A stretch of DNA of 9,406 bases from FEN-1297 sp046705645 (GCA_046705645.1 JBJKQE010000298.1:1-9406); one strand, 5' to 3'; positions 1 through 7,218 are shown, counted from the stretch's first letter. Notes: a model not told the origin generated them from the sequence alone. Made by a program: numbers and translations.

Positions 1-214
1 ACATTATTTCATTACGTTTTGTTTTCCCGATAAAAGTATGAGCAGCTTCATCAATTGAGCCATCGTAAGCTTCTACCTCCACTATCTTGCCGGATAAAAT
101 ACGTCCCTTGTCCTTTTTCACCAGTATCTTACCGAGGAGTTCCCTGGCAACAGTGAGCAATTCACGTGTATAAAAAGCTCTTTTTAATTTTTTTTGATTG
201 AATTTAGGAACCAT
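1..214 (-). CDS. 3-methyladenine DNA glycosylase (AAG/Mpg family), 3' end outside the window
   Basis: Base-excision-repair enzyme that removes alkylated purines such as 3-methyladenine from DNA in the cytoplasm. Only the first 71 codons are present; the gene leaves the window at its 3' side. The translation has the family's opening: FYTRELLTVARELLGKILV at about residues 14-32, then IVEVEAYDG at 44-52 and DEAAHTFIGKTKRNEIM at 55-71. Set against human AAG, Glu48 matches the catalytic Glu125, and Tyr50 and His59 match the base-binding Tyr127 and His136, with the same spacing. The ATG at 214 gives the usual short N-terminus; no good Shine-Dalgarno is visible before it, and no upstream in-frame ATG, GTG or TTG was found. 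It follows the TPR gene by 37 bp on the same strand and may be the last member of that transcript. Family assignment is firm; the intact length cannot be judged. Confidence 0.93.
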   Translation of the reverse strand, partial: MVPKFNQKKLKRAFYTRELLTVARELLGKILVKKDKGRILSGKIVEVEAYDGSIDEAAHTFIGKTKRNEIM

Positions 215-251
215 TTTTTGAAATGCTAAAAGAGGGATAATTAATAAAATT

Positions 252-962
252 TTATGATTCTAATTCGGATTCCAGTTCTTTTATTTTCTGCAAATAATAT
301 CCTTTTTTCGCAGAGTCTTTTAGAATTAATTTTTTATAAACTTCTATTGCTTCTTTAAATTCACCTTGTGTAATGTATATCTTTGCCAAGGTTTCCGATA
401 CAATCATACTTCTACTTGATATATTTGCCAGCAAATCATTAGTAGTCGACGCCGAATTGTTAATCTCGGGAATTTTAGCGGTTGATATTTCTTTTGCAAT
501 TTGATCTAGTCTGTCATCAACAGAAACCGATTTGCTTTCGCTAATTTTTTTTTCTGCGATAAACAAATCGGGTTCCTGCGCTTTTTCCGAAATATTTGTG
601 TCTACCATAAAAATATTTCTGGTGTTATTTTCGAAAAGAGACCTCTGCTTTTTTATATTCTCAAGTTCTTTAAGATAATATTCGTAAGTTTTCTTAGAGT
701 GAATTAAATCGCAACCCTTTTTAATATTTTTCAAAGCCATCGGGTAGTTGCCTGCCAAAGTATATGCTTTACTTAATATAAGATATGCTGTTGAATATTG
801 AGGATATTGTTCTATACCGTCATTAAGAATGCCGATTGCTTTATCTATGTTATTCTGTTCGATCTCCATATTTGCAGTTCTAACAAATAATGGAGATCGT
901 TTATCGTATTCATAAATTAAGCTTACTTTATTATTAAATATTTCAGTTGACGACTTTGCCAA
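252..962 (-). CDS. Cytoplasmic tetratricopeptide-repeat protein, TTG start
   Basis: A 236-residue protein with no signal peptide or membrane segment. Helical TPR-like repeats lie at about residues 24-57, 58-91 and 188-221, with typical signatures such as NNIDKAIGILNDGIEQYP, GNYPMALKNIKKG and GEFKEAIEVYKKLILKD. The middle, about 110-185, is charged, low in hydrophobics and probably a flexible linker. The C-terminus (YYLQKIKELESEL) looks like a short coiled coil. TPR proteins usually act as protein-protein adaptors; the partner is unknown. The start is TTG (962-960), supported by AGAGG at 972-968 with a 5-nt spacer; the next in-frame Met is residue 32, which would cut into the first repeat. The gene begins 8 bp after the glycosyltransferase stop, and its ribosome-binding site overlaps that TAG, so the two are probably translationally coupled. 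A helper role for the glycosyltransferase is inference only. Confidence 0.85.
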   Translation of the reverse strand: MAKSSTEIFNNKVSLIYEYDKRSPLFVRTANMEIEQNNIDKAIGILNDGIEQYPQYSTAYLILSKAYTLAGNYPMALKNIKKGCDLIHSKKTYEYYLKELENIKKQRSLFENNTRNIFMVDTNISEKAQEPDLFIAEKKISESKSVSVDDRLDQIAKEISTAKIPEINNSASTTNDLLANISSRSMIVSETLAKIYITQGEFKEAIEVYKKLILKDSAKKGYYLQKIKELESELES

Positions 963-973
963 ATCAGCCTCTA
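963..973 (-). promoter_or_regulatory. Ribosome-binding site overlapping the upstream stop codon; fixes a TTG start
   Basis: Read on the minus strand, TAG (973-971) ends the glycosyltransferase gene, and AGAGG at 972-968 uses the last two bases of that stop. A 5-nt spacer CTGAT follows and then TTG at 962. The arrangement supports TTG as the true start of the TPR gene and suggests termination-reinitiation coupling. Confidence 0.6.
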
Positions 974-2422
974 TATTTTTGAGAAAGCATGCTTAATTGA
1001 TGTTAATGAAACAAAAGAAAAACCGAGGAAAAATAAGAACTGAAACGGAAGAGCAGCAATTTCGAGAAAATAAATTGAAGCTGCAACACCGATTAAACAA
1101 TATACTGCCATAATTAATTCTACAATTACAGATAAGCCTAATTTTTTACTTCTATATCTTTTTCCTAACCAAGTATCTTTGTTCCCTTCAACGTTAAATT
1201 TAGGGGTGCGGACAAACTCACTTTTCCTATTTAATAATCCTTCAAAAACTGCCCTGGAATTATTTACTGCAAAACCCATACTTCCGGCCATAAAAAGAGG
1301 AAATAGAACTATTTTTTTCCGCCAGTCATCTCTAATATCTTTCTGGGAATATAAATAAAACATGAAAGAGCTGACAAAGGCAAGGACAAATAAAGACATA
1401 ACCGCAAAATACAGTTGATGCGGGCCGCTGTTTTTTATAAATATAAGCGGGACATTTAAAATCGCTGCCAGCAGAATAAAAGGAAATACTAAATTATTTG
1501 TTAAATGAAATGTAGCTTGAAGTTTTACCCTTAACGGCACCTTGGATCTCCAGACCAAAGGTAAAATTTTCTTGGCTGTTTCAATTGCTCCCTTTGTCCA
1601 TCTAAATTGCTGATTCTTTAAAGCATTTATTTCCGAAGGAAGTTCAGCTGGAGAAGTAAAGTCTTTTAGGAAAACAAATCTCCACCCGTTTAATTGTGCA
1701 CGATAACTAAGATCCAAATCTTCGGTTAAAGTATCGGCTTCCCAGTTGCCGGCATCTTCTATACATGCTCTTTTCCAGATGCCGCCGGTCCCGTTAAAGT
1801 TGATAAAGAATCCTGCTTTGTTTCTTACGGTTTGTTCTATTACAAAATGTCCGTCTAAAGCTAAAGCTTGTGCTCTAGTTAAAATGGAATAATCGCCGTT
1901 TATATGTTCCCAGCGAGTTTGAACCATTCCAACTTTTTCATCACTGAAGAATGAAAGAGTTTTTTTCAAAAATTCTTTTTGCGGAATAAAGTCGGCGTCA
2001 AAAATTGCAATATATTCTCCTTTGGCAGTTTTCATTCCTTCTTTCAGCGCACCGGCTTTAAATCCTTCCCGGCTTAATCTTCTTATATGTTCAATATCGA
2101 AGCCTTCTTTTTTCTTACGGGCGACTATTTTTGCAACAAGTTCTACTGTTTCATCAGTGGAATCATCCAGCACTTGAATTTCCATCAAGTTTTTGGGATA
2201 ATCAATTTCACATACGGAATTAATCAGTCTTTCAACCACATATAATTCATTATAAAGAGGAAGCTGAATTGTTACTTTTGATGTGGGTATAAAATTTTCT
2301 TTATGCGTGTGTTTAACGTTTCTGTACTTATTGTAATAAAATATCATTATGAAACCATGCAGACCGAAAACAAAAAGTACGAATAACGAAACAAAATAAG
2401 ATATAAGAACTACGTTATCCAT
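971..2422 (-). CDS. Membrane-bound family 2 glycosyltransferase, cellulose/mannan-synthase-like, processive type
   Basis: A 483-residue inner-membrane GT2 enzyme. One N-terminal membrane helix (about 4-30) is followed by a cytoplasmic GT-A domain and about five C-terminal helices (roughly 308-330, 336-358, 371-388, 430-452, 457-475). The motifs are those of the cellulose-synthase-like/ceramide-glucosyltransferase-like branch: DDSTD at 86-90, the metal-binding DAD at 142-144, TED at 233-235 with Asp235 as the likely catalytic base, and QQFRW at 271-275 (QxxRW, acceptor/product site). This motif set is typical of enzymes that transfer sugar from a nucleotide-sugar donor to a growing glycan or lipid acceptor; donor and product cannot be told from sequence. 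It has no PilZ domain and no BcsB-type neighbour, so bacterial cellulose synthesis is unlikely. It lies 31 bp after the LptE-like gene and 8 bp before the TPR gene, so an envelope polysaccharide or glycolipid is a reasonable inference. Start is ATG with a weak AGG 7 nt upstream. Confidence 0.9.
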   Translation of the reverse strand: MDNVVLISYFVSLFVLFVFGLHGFIMIFYYNKYRNVKHTHKENFIPTSKVTIQLPLYNELYVVERLINSVCEIDYPKNLMEIQVLDDSTDETVELVAKIVARKKKEGFDIEHIRRLSREGFKAGALKEGMKTAKGEYIAIFDADFIPQKEFLKKTLSFFSDEKVGMVQTRWEHINGDYSILTRAQALALDGHFVIEQTVRNKAGFFINFNGTGGIWKRACIEDAGNWEADTLTEDLDLSYRAQLNGWRFVFLKDFTSPAELPSEINALKNQQFRWTKGAIETAKKILPLVWRSKVPLRVKLQATFHLTNNLVFPFILLAAILNVPLIFIKNSGPHQLYFAVMSLFVLAFVSSFMFYLYSQKDIRDDWRKKIVLFPLFMAGSMGFAVNNSRAVFEGLLNRKSEFVRTPKFNVEGNKDTWLGKRYRSKKLGLSVIVELIMAVYCLIGVAASIYFLEIAALPFQFLFFLGFSFVSLTSIKHAFSKI

Positions 2423-2453
2423 TTTAAAACCTATTATAAAAAATTATTTATTT

Positions 2454-3059
2454 TTACCATCCGGAAACCGTGTCAAGAAGAATATCATCGGTTATTCTAT
2501 CAATTGCGGTTTCAATAGCATTATTTCTATCGTTAATAGAACCGCCTGAAGGATAATCACCATAATTGGAAAAACTTTTATCATAAATAGTTTTCCTTTT
2601 CACCAGGTCTTTATAAACAACCCGGACTGTAATAGTGACTCTCCTTGAAGTTACATTTTCTCCGGCGGCAATTACAGACGGTACATCACTCAAAGAAGTT
2701 ATTGTGCATTCAAGAACTGCATCAGCATTAGATTTATTTGTAACCTGTAATGTATTATCATCAATAAACTTTTGCGTCAGCTTACTTGTGAACATCTGGC
2801 TTAATCCCGGCACACTTGAGCTGCTTCGATCTTCGGCATTAGGAATAGCAATAGTTTTAAGATACTTTGGAACCGAAGCTCCCGTAAAAGAATATGCACA
2901 ACAACCAGTAAAATTAATTACCAGATATGTGATAAACAAGAGAAGAATAATAGTGTTTGCAGATTTGTTACTTAGGTAACTTATAATGTTTTTTTTAGAG
3001 ACACTAGGCTGCGTATCATTACTAAAAAATTGCTTAAAATTGTCTTTTTTGCAATCCAT
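2454..3059 (-). CDS. lptE: LptE-like LPS-assembly lipoprotein (Bacteroidota type)
   Basis: A 201-residue protein resembling the LptE family, which plugs the LptD barrel and helps insert LPS into the outer leaflet of the outer membrane. The signature region is CCAYSFTGASVPKYLKTIAIP (53-73), followed by NAEDRSS, an alpha/beta core with VTNKSNADAVLECTI (106-120), RRVTITVRVVYKD (139-151), and a C-terminal helix ending DDILLDTVSGW. The signal sequence is unusual: a long polar N-region (1-33), a hydrophobic stretch (about 36-50), then F-T-G-C-C, so Cys53 is the likely lipidated residue, although Phe at -3 is not typical. The ATG at 3059 lies inside the end of the sigma-54 regulator gene, a 26-bp overlap in another frame, and no other usable start was found before the hydrophobic segment. 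Linkage to the regulator is the order I recall from Bacteroidota. Family call good; LPS function by homology. Confidence 0.82.
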   Translation of the reverse strand: MDCKKDNFKQFFSNDTQPSVSKKNIISYLSNKSANTIILLLFITYLVINFTGCCAYSFTGASVPKYLKTIAIPNAEDRSSSSVPGLSQMFTSKLTQKFIDDNTLQVTNKSNADAVLECTITSLSDVPSVIAAGENVTSRRVTITVRVVYKDLVKRKTIYDKSFSNYGDYPSGGSINDRNNAIETAIDRITDDILLDTVSGW

Positions 3060-4152
3060 ATTCTTTCAATTTTCTGTATAAAGTTCTCTCGCTAATTTTC
3101 AGCATTTTTGCAGCATTTCGTTTATTGCCTCGACTGTGATCCAAGGCATTTATAATAGCTTCTTTTTCAACTTGATCGAGCGAAGCTATCTCATTTATAC
3201 TTTCGTTATCATCATTTGAAGTTACATCCATTTGCTGATGATAAATTAAGTCCTTAATCTCCATAATATCTTTTTTAATTTCGAATAATGCTCTGTATAA
3301 TAATTCACGGTCAACTTCTTCGGGGGATTTTTTTAAATATATGGGAAGGTTTCTGCTTTCGTTATTTATCCTATCCAATTTAATTAATGGAAAGAATGCC
3401 TGAGCATTTAATACTCCGTCACGGTTTAACGCTGTTGCGGATTCAACAGCATTTTTTAATTCCCTTATATTCCCGGGCCAGTCATAATTTCTTAAAAGAT
3501 CCAAAGCATCATTTGTTATTAAAGGAGGTTGAATATTATTTTCCGTACTATAATTATTAATTAGAAAACGAGTTAATTCTTCAATATCACCTTTTCTCTT
3601 TCTTAACGGCGGAATGCTTAACGTTACGGCTTTTAAACGAAAATATAAATCTTCCCTGAATCTTTTAGTTTCAACTTCGTACTGAAGATCTTTATTTGTT
3701 GCGGCAATTATTCTAACATCTACCTTTGTAACGGTCTCTGCACCTATCTTCATAAATTCTTTTGATTCAATTGCACGCAAAAGCCTTACTTGCGTCGTTA
3801 AAGGCATTTCGGCGATTTCATCTAAGAATAATGTACCGCCGTCGGCAATTTCAAAATAGCCCTTGCGACTTTCGACAGCACCAGTAAATGAACCTTTTTT
3901 ATGCCCGAATAATTCGCTTTCGAGAAGACCTTCCGGAATTGCACCGCAGTTAACGCTAACCAACGGTTTATCCGCACGGTTACTGAATCCATGAATTGCT
4001 TTTGCAAAAACTTCCTTTCCGACCCCGCTTTCACCATAGATCAGTATAGAAATATCGGATCCGGCAACCTGCATCGTTATATCAACAAGATCATTAATTT
4101 CCTTTGATTTTCCGATTATTCCGTATTTTTTCTTGAACTCTTCTACAGTCAT
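3034..4152 (-). CDS. Sigma-54 enhancer-binding protein without a receiver domain (AAA+ plus Fis-type HTH)
   Basis: A transcription activator that remodels RNA polymerase carrying sigma-54. Numbered from the ATG at 4152 (372 aa), the protein goes almost directly into the AAA+ domain: KKYGIIGKSKEIN at 8-20, Walker A GESGVGKE at 40-47, the sigma-54 contact loop GSFTGA at 87-92, Walker B GGTLFLDE at 105-112, an arginine-finger region RFREDLYFRL at 164-173, and WPGNIREL at 225-232. A Fis-type helix-turn-helix closes the protein (330-366: RGNKRNAAKMLKISERTLYRKLKEYGL). There is no CheY-like receiver, PAS or GAF domain, so control must come from level, partner or ligand. GSFTGA rather than GAFTGA is a common functional variant. 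A GTG at 4191 would add 13 Lys/Asn-rich residues; I prefer the ATG because the extension does not look conserved, but no strong ribosome site settles this. It is the first gene after a 120-bp gap and overlaps lptE by 26 bp. Confidence 0.92.
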   Translation of the reverse strand: MTVEEFKKKYGIIGKSKEINDLVDITMQVAGSDISILIYGESGVGKEVFAKAIHGFSNRADKPLVSVNCGAIPEGLLESELFGHKKGSFTGAVESRKGYFEIADGGTLFLDEIAEMPLTTQVRLLRAIESKEFMKIGAETVTKVDVRIIAATNKDLQYEVETKRFREDLYFRLKAVTLSIPPLRKRKGDIEELTRFLINNYSTENNIQPPLITNDALDLLRNYDWPGNIRELKNAVESATALNRDGVLNAQAFFPLIKLDRINNESRNLPIYLKKSPEEVDRELLYRALFEIKKDIMEIKDLIYHQQMDVTSNDDNESINEIASLDQVEKEAIINALDHSRGNKRNAAKMLKISERTLYRKLKEYGLQKRQF

Positions 4153-4272
4153 TTTAAAATTTTTATTTTTCTCTAATTGGATTTTTATCACTTAGAAACA
4201 GATTATCAGGAATAAGTTTAGTTCCGATATTAAATATATTATTTTTTATAACTTTATTAAAGAAATGAATTC
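4153..4272. other. 120-bp AT-rich gap before the sigma-54 regulator gene
   Basis: This gap lies between the metallo-hydrolase stop and the preferred start of the regulator, and is the longest break inside the 5794-971 gene run. It is very AT-rich. I found no clear -35/-10 pair, no GG-N10-GC element for sigma-54, and no hairpin with a U-tract. Part of it (4153-4191) would be coding if the regulator started at the GTG at 4191. Confidence 0.4.
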
Positions 4273-5043
4273 TTATAGATCTTCAGTCAACCCATCGAAA
4301 GCAGAAATTATTTTTTCCCTATCTTCATCATTAATTGACAAATAAAACTTCTCTAGTTTTGTTTCATCTTCATCACTAATATGAGTTAAATACAGTTTCT
4401 CTACGGATTGAGTTTTATATGCTTGAATCAAATCTTTAAAATCAATATGAGAAATTTCAGAAATCATTATATCTATTTTATGTTCTTTGAATAAATATAG
4501 ATCTTTCTTTTCTCCGATATCTCCCGTATAAAAGACGTTTATACCTTGTAAATTTAATAAAAGGCTTAAGCATGAAAAGCTTAACAAATTTAAATAGTCA
4601 TATTTTTTATATACTTCGAGATGCGAATTCTGTTTAGATAGAAAAGTAAAATTATCTTCTATTTTTACAGTTTCTTCAGTATCAAAAACTTTGTAGTTAA
4701 TTTCAAAATCCATTCTTTCGCTGAACAAATAAGAATTATAGATGTATCTTTTAACTACTTCTACCAAGCTTTGGTGCAGATAAATATCGAGTTCGTTGGT
4801 CCTATTAATCAGTTTTAATTGGACAATAAGAGCACCTAATCCGGAAAAATGATCGGGGTGCAGATGGGTTATCAAAATACCGTTGATCAAATGAAGGTTT
4901 ATATTCTGTGACAGCAGAGCTTTTGAAATTCCGTCGCCAGTATCGATAAGCAAGTTATAGCTATCCGAAGAAAAAAAAATTGAAGAGTGAAATCTTTGAA
5001 GAGAGGTTTTTCCCGATCCAGTACCGATAAATCTAATTTTCAA
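4273..5043 (-). CDS. Metallo-beta-lactamase-fold hydrolase, RNase Z-like
   Basis: A 256-residue cytoplasmic MBL-fold protein. It opens with the family's first strand and loop (MKIRFIGTGSGKTS), then LLIDTGDG at 31-38, and the di-metal motif THLHPDHFSG at 59-68 (His60, His62, Asp64, His65). Further likely metal ligands are His141, Asp175 in FYTGDIG (171-177) and His221 in LTHIS (219-223), so the active site appears complete. The layout is closest to the RNase Z/ElaC or PhnP-type phosphodiesterase branch, but it is shorter than a typical tRNase Z (about 300 aa) and the RNase Z exosite arm is not evident, so the substrate (RNA 3' end, cyclic phosphate or other phosphodiester) is unknown. Residues 150-170 are rich in Leu and Ser. 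It starts 10 bp after the SPOR gene's stop and is probably co-transcribed with it. ATG start with no clear Shine-Dalgarno. Confidence 0.85.
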   Translation of the reverse strand: MKIRFIGTGSGKTSLQRFHSSIFFSSDSYNLLIDTGDGISKALLSQNINLHLINGILITHLHPDHFSGLGALIVQLKLINRTNELDIYLHQSLVEVVKRYIYNSYLFSERMDFEINYKVFDTEETVKIEDNFTFLSKQNSHLEVYKKYDYLNLLSFSCLSLLLNLQGINVFYTGDIGEKKDLYLFKEHKIDIMISEISHIDFKDLIQAYKTQSVEKLYLTHISDEDETKLEKFYLSINDEDREKIISAFDGLTEDL

Positions 5044-5053
5044 AATATTTCTT

Positions 5054-5794
5054 TTAATTTAGTTTTACAATTCTTCCGTTCAAATTGTATTTGGTATTTA
5101 TTTGCTTTAAGGATTCCGAAGCATCATCTTCATTGGAAAATTTACCTACGTATACAACATGAAATGTAGTTCCGGCAACTGATTTTTCTTCTATCGTGGA
5201 ATACAGGCCGTTTTTTATAAAACTTTCCTTTAAAGTTTCGGCATTCTTCAAAACAGTAAAAGCCCCGGCTTGAATTGTATACGGGTAATTTTCATTTGAT
5301 TGAGAAACATGTTCTTTTTTTTCATCGTTGGAAGTGTCTGCAGGCAAAGCTCTTCTTGCTACAACAGTGCTGTCTTGTTTAGGTATGTTTTTCTTTGCTA
5401 TACTAATGTAGGGAGAATTAGGATATTCGTGCTCAAGTCTATTTAAAAAATTTTTCGCCGCGCCGTACATCCCAAGTGCATAATAATAAGAATATATTCG
5501 GTATAAAGAAGCATCGGCATATTTACTGTTGGGAAAGTTTTTTATCAAATTATTATAAATCGAAACTGCTTGTTGTCCGTTTTCAGTAAGTACACCTTCC
5601 AGGAATAAAAGATTCGAACTGTTTGGGTAATTCTTTTTAAGATCCGGCAATTCCTGCTCTACTTGAGACTTATTGCCGTCTTCAATCTGTTTCAGATACG
5701 GTATAATATTTAATTCCTGTGCATATAAATATTTGGGTAAAAATAAAACCGCAAAAGAAATAAATAGGAAAGAAAATACAAAATATTTTTTCAT
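5054..5794 (-). CDS. Exported SPOR-domain protein with TPR-like repeats
   Basis: A 246-residue envelope protein. Residues 1-25 form a signal peptide (Lys-rich start, hydrophobic core, YLYA before Gln26, suiting signal peptidase I). A helical TPR-like region spans about 30-135, with repeats ending in NYPNS, NFPNS and EYPNS, the pattern seen in BamD/YbgF-type envelope proteins. A polar linker (about 136-167) leads to a C-terminal SPOR domain (about 168-246: YPYTIQAGAF, then FHVVYVGKFSNEDDA and LNGRIVKLN). SPOR domains bind denuded glycan strands of peptidoglycan, often at division septa, so the protein is probably periplasmic and wall-associated. The combination suggests an adaptor between peptidoglycan and an envelope complex, which is inference. 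It lies 74 bp after miaB and 10 bp before the hydrolase gene. Confidence 0.87.
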   Translation of the reverse strand: MKKYFVFSFLFISFAVLFLPKYLYAQELNIIPYLKQIEDGNKSQVEQELPDLKKNYPNSSNLLFLEGVLTENGQQAVSIYNNLIKNFPNSKYADASLYRIYSYYYALGMYGAAKNFLNRLEHEYPNSPYISIAKKNIPKQDSTVVARRALPADTSNDEKKEHVSQSNENYPYTIQAGAFTVLKNAETLKESFIKNGLYSTIEEKSVAGTTFHVVYVGKFSNEDDASESLKQINTKYNLNGRIVKLN

Positions 5795-5868
5795 TGTCGT
5801 TGATTAATAAAACCTAAAATTATCCGGATATAAATATTATAAGAACGCAAAAAGCAACAATAAATTAT

Positions 5869-7218
5869 TTACGCAGTTAACGGCAATTGTTCGCTTTCAG
5901 GTTCAACCAGTTCAATAAAATTCCCAAATAAAGTGGCAGATGTTGCACGATATATTTTAACTTTAACATAATCGCCTTCTTTAATTTTATCCGTAAAAGG
6001 AATTATTACAACTTTATTTGTATCTGTCCTTCCGGATAAAAATTGATCCGATTTTCTGCTTAAACCTTCAACAAGAATTATTGTTTCAAGATTATTTAAT
6101 TCTTGATTCTTTTCGTACGAAATCTGCTGTTGTAATTCGATTATTTCCTGAAGTCTTTTTGATTTTACCTCATCAGTTACGTCATCTTTCATTTTAAAAG
6201 ATTTAGTTCCTTCACGAGGCGAGTATTTAAACATATAAGCACCGTCGTATCTTACTTTTCTCATTACATCCAGAGTCATTACATGATCCTCATATGTTTC
6301 CGATGGAAAGCCGGAAATTATATCTGTTGAAAAGCTTACTCCCGGAATAATTTTCTTTGCTTTTTCAATCAAATTGAAATACTGCTCAATTTTATAAGTA
6401 CGGTTCATTAATTCTAATATCCTATTTGAACCGGATTGTACGGGCAAATGGATATAATTACAAATATTGGGATTTTCGGCTATGGTGTACAATAATTTAT
6501 CAGATAAATCTTGAGGATGAGAAGTAGTGAATCTAACTCTCATTTTTCTGTCAACTAAAGCAGATGCTGATAATAAATCTGCAAAATCAAAGACACCATC
6601 ATTGTAAGAATTAACATTCTGCCCAAGAAGGGTAACCTCCCTAAAACCTCGTTCAGACAGTTGTTTTATTTCGCTTACTATAGAATTAAAAGTTCTGCTG
6701 CGTTCCCTTCCACGTGTGAAAGGTACAACACAAAAAGTACAAAATTTATCGCAGCCTCTCATTACAGAAATCCAAGCCTGCAAACCATCCTCGCGATAAG
6801 GAATTATATCATCATAGGTTTCCGTCCTGGATAGTCTTACACCAATTCCTTTTCCGCCGGTAAATGCAATATCTATATACTCCGGTAACCTTCTATATTC
6901 ATCCGGTCCGACGACAAGATCAACAATTTTTTTATCTTCAATTAGATCTTTACGCAGTCTTTCTGCCATACATCCTAATATTCCCACAACAAGGTCAGGC
7001 TTCGAGTTCTTAAGATTTTTAAAATTGCCTAACCTTCCGTAAATCCTTTGTTCGGCATTCTCTCTAATACTGCAAGTATTTAACAAAATTACGTCGGCTT
7101 TATCGGCATCTTTGGTTAAATTATATCCGTTATTTTTTAAGATACCTAAAACCAGTTCGGTATCCGCCATATTCATCTGACAGCCATACGTTTCTATGTA
7201 TAAATTATTCGATTTCAT
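5869..7218 (-). CDS. miaB: tRNA-2-methylthio-N6-dimethylallyladenosine(37) synthase MiaB
   Basis: A radical-SAM methylthiotransferase that converts i6A37 to ms2i6A37 in tRNAs reading UNN codons. All expected parts are present in 449 residues, a normal family length. The N-terminal UPF0004 domain carries Cys13 (ETYGCQMN), Cys49 (LNTCSIRENAEQR) and Cys83 (LGCMAER), which bind the auxiliary 4Fe-4S cluster. The radical-SAM motif is CDKFCTFC (Cys156, Cys160, Cys163), followed by VVPFTRGRERSR, LLGQNVNSY (197-205), FTTSHP (230-235) and HLPVQSGS (257-264). A C-terminal TRAM domain (about 372-437) binds tRNA. MiaB is favoured over the related MtaB and RimO by IRENAEQR and by the GRERSR sequence after the radical-SAM motif. 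The ATG at 7218 has no clear Shine-Dalgarno. It starts 33 bp after the DUF3467 gene, so the two probably share a transcript. miaA is not in the window. Confidence 0.97.
   Translation of the reverse strand: MKSNNLYIETYGCQMNMADTELVLGILKNNGYNLTKDADKADVILLNTCSIRENAEQRIYGRLGNFKNLKNSKPDLVVGILGCMAERLRKDLIEDKKIVDLVVGPDEYRRLPEYIDIAFTGGKGIGVRLSRTETYDDIIPYREDGLQAWISVMRGCDKFCTFCVVPFTRGRERSRTFNSIVSEIKQLSERGFREVTLLGQNVNSYNDGVFDFADLLSASALVDRKMRVRFTTSHPQDLSDKLLYTIAENPNICNYIHLPVQSGSNRILELMNRTYKIEQYFNLIEKAKKIIPGVSFSTDIISGFPSETYEDHVMTLDVMRKVRYDGAYMFKYSPREGTKSFKMKDDVTDEVKSKRLQEIIELQQQISYEKNQELNNLETIILVEGLSRKSDQFLSGRTDTNKVVIIPFTDKIKEGDYVKVKIYRATSATLFGNFIELVEPESEQLPLTA

Noticed and set aside
147..165. TGGCA...GAGCAA resembling a sigma-54 -24/-12 element
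   Set aside because: The GG-to-GC spacing is 9 rather than 10 and it lies inside the glycosylase coding region on the opposite strand to the gene.
2635..2979. Plus-strand open frame of 114 codons opposite the LptE-like gene
   Set aside because: It lies wholly antisense to a gene with a family match, has no ribosome site, and its translation shows no recognisable domain.
3822..4037. Minus-strand open frame inside the sigma-54 activator gene, and similar short frames at 4987-5169 and 7294-7497
   Set aside because: All are out-of-frame or antisense readings of well-supported genes and have no features of their own.
4972..4980. A8 tract in the MBL gene and T8 tract at 188-195 in the glycosylase gene as phase-variation switches
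   Set aside because: Both lie near gene starts, but runs of eight A/T are expected often in DNA this AT-rich, and both genes encode housekeeping-type cytoplasmic enzymes.
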